From Rhopalosiphum padi (Eukaryota; Arthropoda; Insecta; Hemiptera; Aphididae), in assembly GCF_020882245.1 (NCBI RefSeq), contig NC_083597.1:71898152-71962151 (forward strand): a stretch of DNA of 64,000 nt, read 5' to 3'. The notes below the pieces were generated by a model that saw nothing but the letters and a program-made list of their open reading frames with translations, was not told where the DNA came from and did no database searches. The position numbers and the translations under genes were made by a program. Position 1 is the stretch's first letter, and the number at the start of each line of letters is the position of its first letter. This document shows, piece after piece, positions 11,001 through 19,670 of this stretch.

Positions 11001-13677
11001 TTCGAGTACCTAGTATTTTATATATTCAATTCTTTAATAAAATAAAAAAATAATTAATCGACAATTTAAACAATAGGTATAGCGTTTATTAACAAAATTT
11101 GAATATAAGTATTAAAGCGTTATAGGATAAAAGACCGGGAAGGGGGTTTCTTAACACGTTCGCGGTTAGTTACTGCTAGAGCAGTAATTTCAATTTTTTT
11201 CAATTCTGATGTAATGCGTCACTTCTACTATAATAATAATTTACAAAACCAACAAATCGGGCATTACTACTAATACAGTACTATTTTTAATGGTATTAGA
11301 CGAGACTAGAGATGAGACTGACCCATTATGTATATTCATACATTTGGGCACGTAATAATATCACACAATAATATAATTATTCCAAACATTGAGTTTTTTT
11401 TATTCCAAAAAAGTGATTTTCTGAGGTAGATACATGAATAACATAAAAAAGTGAGGTGTCCATGAACGTGTTAACCTCAGTCCCGACAGCCCGAGCATGC
11501 CTGGAGAATCATCAAAAAATCAATAGTAAATACTCATTATTTTGATTTCTATACTATTTTAACTATTTTACGTAATTTAAATAGTGTTGGTCATTGTACT
11601 TCTCATGGATATAACGTCCGGTTAATCATGAGTCATGTTATGTATATACTATATAGTATATTATTATCATGAACAGTAATAATTATAATAAACGATAAAA
11701 TAACAAATATAAACATAATGGACATATAAAAGAAATTAACTATATATGGTAATATGTATAATTGTTGTTTTATCGCATTTTCGAGTTATTGACATTACGG
11801 ATTGTCAAATACAACGACGATGGACTATGAGTAAACATTGCAATTGCAAACATGTAAGATTTTAGATAATATAAATTATTAACTTGGCAAACACGAGCAG
11901 ATGAGTGAAAAAGATTCCAATCCCTTGATAAATCCAACTTCCAAGACGACGTTTTGTCAAAACATTACACTCATTACAGTTAAAAATCAATAACAAAATA
12001 TTAGTAACCTAGTCTAACAATATTAATTTATAATTGTCATTCATAGGGATAGGGACCACTCTAATCAGTCTAATCCGTCACCTTTAGATTGGAGGTATAG
12101 TCAAAATACAGAAGAAGTTAAACTATGATAAAATATTTAAAAAAAAAAAAGAATTTACAGTATCTAAAATATTAAATTGTATAATTTACTATACATATAT
12201 TAATACTAAAAAATTGAATATAAGCCTGCATAGTAAAACATTATTTGCAAACAGGCAAGACGCCAAGGGGAGGAAAGGGGGCTCCAGCCCCCCAGAAAAC
12301 AGTTCAGCCCTCTCGCCAGCCCCCCCCCCCACCACTGAAAAATATGTTTGATATAATAAAGTCATAAAACATTATCAATTGAGGAATAAATTGAATTTAT
12401 TATAAATTATAATAATTGAATTAATGAAGTTTGAACAAATAACATATTTGGTGTTTTTATTATGGATTAACCTACTGGTTACTAGTATTGTCTAATAAGG
12501 AAAAAATTTACTACAATTTCAATAAAATATGTTTTGAAATTTGTAAAATAAGAAAAAATCTTTTAGTTATTTATTATTTTCTTTATTGAGTACTAATTAC
12601 TGGATGAAAATAAATAAACAAATGCATCCCAAATCATTGCATTAAAGTTGAGTCAAACAAATTTATTTGTTCATTACTAAACGTCTAAACACAATTACTT
12701 TAATTTATATTTATATTTATGGAATGTAAGTAAAAACAACATAATTATTCATCCACAAAGATATGTAATATTAAAGTAATAAAGAAATTATCATTTTTGT
12801 ACATCATTATTAATATACTTGTTGAATGTCTGTGATTAAACATTTTCTTATATAAGGTACATAAAAATATTTGACATTGTTCTTAAAACATTTTTAACTA
12901 TTCAAAAATTTGTACTATGTAGCTAATAGCTATATTATGTTATATAATACGAAAATATTTATATTTTATTTAAATAACCTCATTGATTGTTGATAAACCT
13001 TAGCTTAAGACGCTTAGGTATGTAAAAAAAAATATTTGCCCCACTCTGCCCCCCCCTGGAAAAAAATTCTAGTTCCATTTTTAACTGTAAATTACATTTG
13101 ATAATTAATAATTATAGGTACATACCATTTCTTTCATTTGAATATCACTGAAGTACAATTAATCAAGGACGCCCATTAGGGGGTGCAAGAGGGTGACATG
13201 TCACCCCCCTAGAATAGTAAAATTATTGTTATTATTTTAGCTATGAATAATAAATTAACTTTTCTTATGATAGTATTACGAAAATTTACTTATAATTATG
13301 ATTGTCACCCCCCTAGGTTTTGACAGATGGGCGCCCTTGCATTTAATACTTTTAGATATGACAATCTTATTAATCTAATAGGGCATAATTGTTAACGAAT
13401 TCGGCGTTTCATATCTTACAATACTACATAATATCAACTTTGCCTAACTGCTTTTTATATCATTAAAAATTATCTCAACTATGGTTCCAGCCCAATTACA
13501 TATTATTATAACTTATAAACTATTGCATAAGCATAATCTACAACCTAACCGAAAGAACTATGACAATAAATGGCGTAATCAAATCAATAAATACGAGTTT
13601 TTAATTTTTATATTATACTCACATTGGATTTGAAGCTGTGAAACAGGCATGGTCGTTTCATTTATATTTTCACTCAT
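8005..13677 (-). CDS. LITAF-domain protein copy B (LPS-induced TNF-alpha factor homolog)
   Basis: The CDS joins exons 13677-13623, 8614-8461 and 8110-8005 on the minus strand (55+154+106 nt, 104 residues) with consistent phases. The N-terminus starts MSENINETTMPVSQLQIQ and is followed by a short Pro-rich stretch. The LITAF domain has the first knuckle CTVC, a hydrophobic Cys-rich insertion segment (WWSCILMCLCG, then CCFGCCLIPCC) and the second knuckle HKCPKC. In this family the two knuckles form one zinc site and the hydrophobic part dips into late-endosomal or lysosomal membranes. Exon 3 is the same length, with the same phase, as in copy C. The link from exon 1 to exon 2 spans a 5-kb intron full of transposons and is inferred from phase and from the copy A duplicate; exons 2 and 3 are secure. 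Confidence 0.75.
8812..9800 (+). mobile_element. pogo/Tigger-type element remnant with CENP-B-like N-terminus
   Basis: The left end is CAGTAAAACTTCCGTTAATG preceded by a TA dinucleotide, as expected of Tc1/mariner-pogo elements. Motifs of the same kind (ttaacggtca) recur near 9437 and 9518. At 9740-9800 one frame reads TKQLTLAGKIKLLDFYQKEN, which resembles the CENP-B N-terminal helix-turn-helix of Tigger transposases. The element is split by an inserted MITE (8851-9425) and cut at 9801 by another element, so no full transposase remains. Confidence 0.55.
8851..9425. mobile_element. Long-terminal-inverted-repeat MITE nested in the pogo remnant
   Basis: The arm 8851-8958 matches the reverse complement of 9321-9425 over about 105 bases. 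Shared blocks include AAAAATGACC, TTTCGCCCAA, ATTTTAAAACT, CCCAAGAATATTA and CACTTTTTGACCAC. The interior of about 360 bp is AT-rich and non-coding. The element sits between the pogo left end and the rest of that element, so it inserted later. Confidence 0.65.
9801..10320. mobile_element. Second copy of the CAGTAGCGTACGC element, truncated
   Basis: It starts with CAGTAGCGTACGCAAGATTT and then follows the 2516-3307 element: shared ATATAAAATATTTTATAA, AACTAAACAATATTCATTTT, GGTAGTTTAAACT and TTCAGCTAG blocks in the same order. The left end cuts the pogo coding remnant. I could not place the right terminus; similarity fades by about 10320. Confidence 0.55.
10321..12049. other. Intron of LITAF copy B, AT-rich
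   Basis: No coding exon is recognisable. Apart from the piggyBac-type MITE at 11155-11470, I see only low-complexity sequence, including an A run at about 10820-10833. Confidence 0.5.
11155..11470. mobile_element. piggyBac-type MITE with TTAA target duplication
   Basis: TTAA stands at 11151-11154 and again at 11471-11474. Directly inside, the left end reads CACGTTCGCGG and the right end, reverse-complemented, reads CACGTTCATGG. A small hairpin (CTGCTAGAGCAG) lies near the left end. The TTAA duplication and the CACGTT terminus are shared with the MITE in a Pins intron (40810-41157). It is non-coding. Confidence 0.6.
13164..13339. mobile_element. Short MITE absent from duplication copy A
   Basis: The termini CAAGGACGCCCAT and, reverse-complemented, CAAGGGCGCCCAT match at 12 of 13 bases. 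G/C-rich internal blocks (tcaccccccta) occur twice. At the corresponding place in copy A (about 1800-1830) the flanks continue without this sequence, which supports an insertion after the duplication. Confidence 0.55.
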
Positions 13678-13970
13678 GTTTTTTTTTTATTCAAAACGAA
13701 TAAATCACGAACGTAATATAAAAATATTGCTATAACTGGCCGTCTGCCCTTAAACTTTAAAGAGCAGTACAATGTAGACCTAAGATGTCTTCACTGGTCA
13801 CCACTCTCCGCCGAAAGTTGTAACTACGTACTACGTAGTTATCGGACGACGACACAACGGACAATAAACGTACGCGTACGCCGTAGTGCCGTACAGACGT
13901 ATACGTGTATGTACTATGTATTGTGTAGTGGGGTATTTGTATTTTGTTGGTTGTTGGACAGTCTGAGACA
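13678..13970 (-). promoter_or_regulatory. Putative promoter/5' UTR of LITAF copy B
   Basis: This is a CpG-richer stretch directly upstream of the copy B start codon, conserved with 2200-2515 upstream of copy A (shared TCACCACTCTCCGC and TTATCGGACGACGACACAAC). The shared placement argues for promoter or 5' UTR function. Confidence 0.5.
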
Positions 13971-14639
13971 ACTGCGCGATTACCGATTTCAAACACCGAA
14001 TCAAAATATTGTGTTTACGACTGAAAAAATAATATCGTCTATGCCCTGTGATGTGATGTTGCCGATGTTGGTATCCGGTCAGAGTTGGTCCTCTGTATAG
14101 TACTATACTGTATACATACTATTATTTATGTTGTATTGACACTTCGTTTTTACTAATAATTGTGCTGAATAGTTATTAATCGCTGACACATTAGATTGTA
14201 TTCAATACATACTGCGTTTTCGTTTGTCGATTGAATACAAACGCACAATACTGTTGTCGTGAATTTTGTGTAATTAATTTACATGTAGCCATTTTTAAAT
14301 TTTTAATTCATTTTTGCAGTATTAACCGAGAGTATAAAAATTAAAGGGTGAGACTGTGAGAGACAACAATCTTTTACCATATATTTCCCGTCTATTTTTA
14401 GAGAGTAGAGACTGAATTTTGAGCCATAGAAAAGATAAAGCAAATTGCACAAGTATTAATAGTGATGACTGATGAACACTCCTCGGTTACAGTAAAGTTA
14501 TCCGGGATAAACCATAATCAATATTTTGGAATCGTTTATAAATACATTTATACCTACTTGGGTAAAAACAATAATATTCCTGACATGCGGAGTATGGTCG
14601 AACCAGCAAGGCAGCAAGTGATGGGCCACCGGAAGAGTA

Positions 14640-14740
14640 CGATTGCGCGCAGGGCTGGCTCGAGGCACGTGCAAACGGTGCATTAGCACCTGGCGGCAAT
14701 TTTAAGTGGGTAATTAGGGGCGGCAAAAATATTATGAATT
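14640..14740. other. GC-rich motif block, likely left end of the hAT element
   Basis: The block contains CAGGGCTGGCTCGAGGCACG, a hairpin GGTGCATTAGCACC and GCACCTGGCGGCA. A related GCACCGGGCGGCA occurs at about 16121 beyond the transposase, in direct orientation. The hairpin GGTGCATTAGCACC recurs at about 37110. I take it as an element boundary, without proof. Confidence 0.3.
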
Positions 14741-15042
14741 TATTGTATTTTAGTTATTATTTATATAATACCTATTAATAAATATAATACAAATTACTGC
14801 ATGGCGATCACAGCTCGTATAATCACTATCACGATATTTTTAACTTCGCATGTTTATCTCGAACGAGTAATGGGCATACGGGGTACGGCGGAATTGCCAG
14901 AATTATTTTCATCATTTTCATTATCTATATTATGAAAAATATAAATTATAATTTGGTTAAAATGACCAAATAGGAAGCAGAATGCCTTTGTAAGCATAAC
15001 AAAAATTTTAAATTCCTTTTTTCCATTGTTTTCTGGTATGAT

Positions 15043-15877
15043 TTGCTTAACCAAATTAACCCAGTTAGTAAACTTATGCAAGAAATAAATTTTGACATAA
15101 GTGCCGCATTAAAATTATTAGAAAGATTATTAATGTACTTTGCAAATTTAAGATCTAATGACTATGAAGCATTTGAGAAGTTTATACTTGAGGCAACAGA
15201 ACTAGCAAAAGAAATAGATGTAGAACCTATTATTAAACATTCTCAGGGTAGAATTCTGGCACGACGTGTTCGAAGAAATTTCAGTTATGAGAATGTGGTT
15301 GAACCGATAAATGACCCAAAACTACATTTGAAAGTTAATTTTTTTAATTTTATTCTCGATGTTGCTATTAATCGTATTACTGAAAGATTTGAACAATTAA
15401 AAGAACATAATGATATATTTTTATTTTTGTATGAAATTGAAAAAATCAAAATTATGAAACGCGATGAACTTATAAAACACTGTGCTGATTTACAACTCGT
15501 GTTAACAGATGGTGATTTCGCCGATATTAATAGGATTGAAATGGCGGACGAATTAACAGTTTTGACGACAATGGTTCAATCAAATGTATCTCATTGAACT
15601 ATTAAAATGTGTGATAAATACAGGAGACTTTGCTCCAAATGTATGTATAGCATTGCGTATATTTTTAACACTACCAGTAACGGTCGCCAGTGGAGAACGG
15701 AGTTATTCTAAACTCAAACTTATTAAAACATATTTAAGGTCAACCATGGTTCAAGATAGATTAATTGGATTAGCTATGATAGCAATTGAACATGAATTGG
15801 CAGAACAACTAAATGACGTTGACATAGTAAAAGATTTTGCTAATGCAAAAGCAAGAAAATGCAGTTTCAAAAAATAA
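15043..15877 (+). pseudogene. hAT-superfamily (ZMYM1-like) transposase remnant, frameshifted
   Basis: The first open segment (15043-15597, 184 codons) resembles the central part of ZMYM1/hAT-type transposases, with the sequence FILDVAINRITERFEQL followed by an acidic Leu-rich stretch. The second (15584-15877, 97 codons) carries the C-terminal hATC dimerisation region, with LPVTVASGERSYSKLKLIKT and LIGLAMIAIEHE. The overlap near 15584-15597 is a frame change, and the N-terminal zinc finger and first catalytic part are missing. It is therefore a dead fragment. Such copies are abundant in aphid genomes. Confidence 0.75.
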
Positions 15878-16465
15878 CTCATCTTTATGTACTTATTATG
15901 AACTATGTACATAACTTTGTTTAGTATTATATACAGTTTAAATACCTAATGATTATGAAAATATTTGTATTTATTAATGAAGAACTGGATTTATTTTAAT
16001 TTAGATTAGTGTTTTTTTCAATAAAAAGTATATGTTTATTGATTATTAATTTATTTGTAAGTTGTATTGCGGTTTTTGGTATACGTATTATAATTTAATG
16101 GACGGACAATTTTTAAATCGCACCGGGCGGCAAGATTGTCGGAAAATTGGTACGGTTGTTTTGATCGTGGAATATTGGTACGGTCGTTAAAAACCAGGGT
16201 TTCTTAAACTATGAAAAAACAAAGTTCACTGCCGACCGTATTATGCATTAGTGCGCTCGTAGCCGTAACATAAAACCAGTCTCGCCTGATACTGTCAACT
16301 ACGTGTTGACACCGGCGTAGTTAGTACTGCAATACAGCGGTTACACAAAAATGTAAAATGAAAATTCAACTTTTTTTTGTTACAAATTTTTTTTTAATAT
16401 TATTAATAATAATAATTAATACAAATAAGTATAAATATAAATAAAATAATAAACATAATTTTTAT
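15878..16465. other. Transposon flank between hAT and piggyBac remnants
   Basis: It contains a GC-richer stretch (16120-16330) with two near repeats (attggtacggttgttttgat and attggtacggtcgttaaaaa) and the palindrome-like CTGTCAACTACGTGTTGACA at 16287-16306. A similar motif on the reverse strand near 18684-18702 lies beyond the other side of the piggyBac transposase, so these may be its terminal regions. Confidence 0.35.
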
Positions 16466-18211
16466 TTATATACTTCTGTGAAATTCTTCGAAACAGTCTA
16501 GACAAAGTCCTGGCTCATCTTCACACATTGAACAATAAAACGACGTCATTTTTCGTACTCCTTTTGAACTGCATAGTTTACATCTCTTATTCATGATTTT
16601 GTTGTTTTTATTTTTAGGTACTTTTTTTGAAAAATGTAATGCATTATTATTTTTTGGTTGTCTTTCGGTAATATTACTTTCCCCAAAATTTAATAAAGTC
16701 GAAATAATTTTTAACCGATAGTCATAAAATGACATTTTTTTTACAATTTTATTATACAATAAGTACGAATTAAGTAGTAGGAGTTGTATAATGTATATTC
16801 CTAGTTTCTTATACCACCGCAACGTTTTCCTTTTACAAGGATAATAAGAAAGCATTTGATCCTGCCTATCAATGCCCGACATATATTCATTATACTTTAT
16901 TATGGAAATAGGTTTCGATTTAATTATTCCTCTTTTATCAGTTATATTTACCAAATCGTGTGAATGTTCTGAAGATATTGCGATCACATCTCGTCTGTCT
17001 TTCCATTTTACTACGCCAACTCCCTTTTCTGTATATTGATAAATTGCTTCACCTTTCTTCAATTTTTTATCATTTATAGCTTTAGGATTATTTTTTCTAT
17101 TGGCTCGTAAAGTACCCGTACAGTATGTTTGTTTTTCTAATAATGTGCTAACTTGACACTGTTATAATAATTGTCCATATAGATTGAATGGCCTTTGAAA
17201 TAATAACCTTCCATTAGTTTTTCTACAACGTATTCGGTATGACTTAAATCTTCTGTAGTACCAGTACCTTCTCCTGAATAAATTAGAACTCTATGAACCA
17301 ATCCCCACGACTCAGTCATCATGTACAATTTAATCCCGTATTTGTGTATCTTATTTTTTATATACTAAAGATACTTACTTAAAGACTACTTAAAGATAAG
17401 TCTTCCTCTAAATAAAACCATAGATTCTACGATTGATAAATTTTTTGATGGCTGGTAAACTTCTTCCATTGTTTTATTGAAATAATTTGTCATTTTATCG
17501 ATTTTATATAAACGACTTGTAGGACGATAATTTTGTCCTGGATTTTTGCAAAAATGTAAGACTGAGCAATAGCATAAATCGGTTGCGACTCATAGTATTT
17601 CGAAAAATATGAAAATTGAAAAGCTCATTGGTTTTCCAGTAGTCTTCTAATCTATTTATGCGAATAGTATCAGTGTGAAATAAAAGAGCAAAAAAATTTT
17701 TCATTTCAACAACATCTGTAATTTTCCAATTTGAAATACGAGAATTAGTCCTATCGCTGTTCAAAAAGACTTCCACTGCATATGAATTTTGCCTCTTCAA
17801 CTAAAAACTCCCAAAATGTGTTTGTAACAAATAAATTTAAATAATCGATTGGGTCGATACCTTTAGGAAATTTTTAAGTCCGGGTGTTTCAGAAAAAGGA
17901 ATGTCTTTAACTTGAGGACGAAAAGTAGACCAGTTATAATTGTTTTCACAGCTAATCTGTGGTGGAGCTAAATCTGTTTCAGTAAGCGATTCAGATGATT
18001 GTTCCTGGCCATCGACAATATTTTGTTCAGCTGTATTATTTTGATCGTAATCGTAATCTCCAGAATCACCCTCGCCTAAATTATCACTCCCAGAATTAAG
18101 ATCAAATTCTTCGTCTGACATTAGAAAATCTCCATTATTAATCATATTGAGTATTTCTTCATCAGTAAGAATAGAAGCCATTATACTATCACTAATAGAT
18201 TCAGTATACAC
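16466..18211 (-). pseudogene. piggyBac-like transposase (PGBD4-type), broken
   Basis: Four open segments in order on the minus strand correspond to one transposase: 18211-17837 (acidic N-terminus), 17800-17504 (start of the DDE core, with VVEMKNFFALLFHTDT and NTMSRNRFMLLLS), 17328-17137 (HRVLIYSGEGTG and YSKGHS-like region followed by MDNYYNS) and 17062-16466 (YNEYMSGIDRQDQMLSYYP, then a C-terminal Cys-rich domain ending CEDEPGLCLDCFEEFH). Stops and frame changes separate the segments, so it cannot make a full protein. The MDNYYNS and GIDRQDQ motifs and the terminal Cys-rich domain are characteristic of piggyBac transposases. Confidence 0.85.
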
Positions 18212-18797
18212 AACTATATAATTTTTAGAACTATGACTACGACAATGTACGTACTATGTACGTTGAAGAATGACTATATAAAAGATAAAACTGTATAATA
18301 TTTCAACAATAATAATTTGGTGTTTTGGAAACAGTTATGTCCATATATATTCATATTATATAGTATATACTACGATATAATTAATTTCGACGAAAATATA
18401 AATGACTATCAAACATAAAAGATAAAATTGTATAATATTTCAACAATAATAATTTGGTATTTTGGAAACATTTATGTACATATATATTCATATTATATAC
18501 TAAGATTTAATTAATTTCGACAAAAATATAAATTGGGAAAAATATTCTATAAATAATTCGAAACTTAAATCAAATTATACCATTCAATTCTACACGAGTT
18601 AACCAATCTTTTAATAAATAAATAAATAACATCCAATAAAAACCGATCCCGTGACTATAACTTACAAATGGATAGTCTTATTGTCAACAACGTATTGACA
18701 GCGGCCACCGCTAAAATATACTTAACTTTAATATAAACTTCATGAAACTATTACCAGTTACGTAAATAAAGAAATTAAAATGGACATTTTTTTAAAT
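18212..18797. other. Flank of piggyBac remnant
   Basis: It contains the direct repeat 18281-18535 and, near 18684-18702, GTCAACAACGTATTGACAG, possibly the subterminal repeat of the piggyBac element. No gene is seen. Confidence 0.4.
18281..18535. repeat. Direct tandem duplication, period 137 bp
   Basis: Copy 1 (18281-18417) and copy 2 (from 18418 to about 18535) both start AAAGATAAAA and then share TGTATAATATTTCAACAATA and CATATATATTCATATTATAT. They differ by scattered substitutions and a short deletion. It lies upstream of the piggyBac transposase start. Confidence 0.8.
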
Positions 18798-19670
18798 GGT
18801 TCATACCCACTTTGCCGAATCCCAATTCGCCGACAACTCAGTTTGCCGACAAATATACCAGTTTTAAAATATTTTTAAAATATTCCCTTTTTGCCGACGT
18901 CTTGGTTCACCGACAAATTATTAATAAAGTTTCAATTTTTACGATTCGCCGACAGTGGATGGTACATTTAAATCCGCCCCCCAATTATTTATGCAAATAT
19001 ACACATAACACTGTTTTGTAATGGGTGTTATAGTGCCAGTGGTTATGGTATGTTATTATTTCAAACATTAATATATATATTAACATATTATATAAATATA
19101 TATCTATTTTATATTCATATTTTTATACATTATAGTATATTATAATCATATATTTATTTATATTTAGTTTTATGCTCTTTTACCAAATAAAAGCAATAAT
19201 ACTTATAAGATAATGTTCAATATAATTAAAGAAGCTGCCTTAAGAAATTATTTGGCTTTTAAACTAAAAATATTTCAAATTGATTTTGAAATAGGAATGA
19301 TTGTTGCCAAAAAAGATTTATTTAGATATTACACAGAAATAAAAGGATGCCTTTTTCATTTTGAGAAATCTATATGGCGTCAAGTACAAACATTTGGATT
19401 AGTGCACGATTATTATACACAATGATGAAGTATAAATACTGTTCGAAGAATATATGCCTTAGCTCTATGTATAATAATATAGCATAACCTACTTTTATTT
19501 TTATATAATATATCTACTGACAATGTATTAATAACTATTTATACATGACAAATTTATATATAATTTTATTTTTTAATAAGTCGGCAAATTAGGAACATGT
19601 AAGTCGGCGAACTGGGGTGTCGGCGAATTGGGATTCGGCAAATTGGGATTAGGCGACGTGGGAAGTCACG
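18798..19670. mobile_element. MULE-type element with termini built of TTCGCCGA-like repeats
   Basis: Both ends carry several copies of a motif close to TTCGCCGAC or TTTGCCGAA. The left end runs from about 18808 to 18955. The right end (19580-19665) carries the same motifs inverted. Outermost bases match around CCCAC on the left and GTGGG on the right. TTTTAAAT stands directly outside both ends (18790-18797 and 19671-19678), a candidate target duplication of 8-9 bp, as usual for Mutator-like elements. The interior holds a fragment of MULE transposase at 19213-19425. Confidence 0.6.
19213..19425 (+). pseudogene. MULE transposase fragment
   Basis: The 70-codon segment ends with GCLFHFEKSIWRQVQTFGL, which matches the conserved motif of MULE transposases in which Gly-Cys-x-Phe-His-Phe is followed by a Trp-Arg and a Gly-Leu. 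Only this short part of the roughly 300-residue domain remains, so the element is non-autonomous. Its position inside the repeated termini supports the MULE assignment. Confidence 0.6.

Larger units (their letters stand above)
12050..13970 (-). repeat. Segmental duplication, copy B (LITAF 5' end and promoter)
   Basis: This is the partner of 795-2515 in the same orientation. It contains the first exon of copy B, its donor, part of intron 1 and the conserved upstream region. It differs from copy A by insertions: a C-rich element near 12255-13080 and a 176-bp MITE at 13164-13339. Confidence 0.8.

Noticed and set aside
13757..14100. Short open frames around the LITAF-B promoter
   Set aside because: They lie in the duplicated promoter/5' UTR, are not kept open in copy A and match nothing.
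14462..14726. Overlapping open frames on both strands
   Set aside because: They overlap the presumed hAT element end; no protein features.
16287..16306. CTGTCAACTACGTGTTGACA as a transcription-factor operator
   Set aside because: A similar copy on the far side of the transposase makes a transposon terminal repeat more likely.
18812..19021. 70-codon frame
   Set aside because: It is the translation of the repeated MULE terminus, not a gene.
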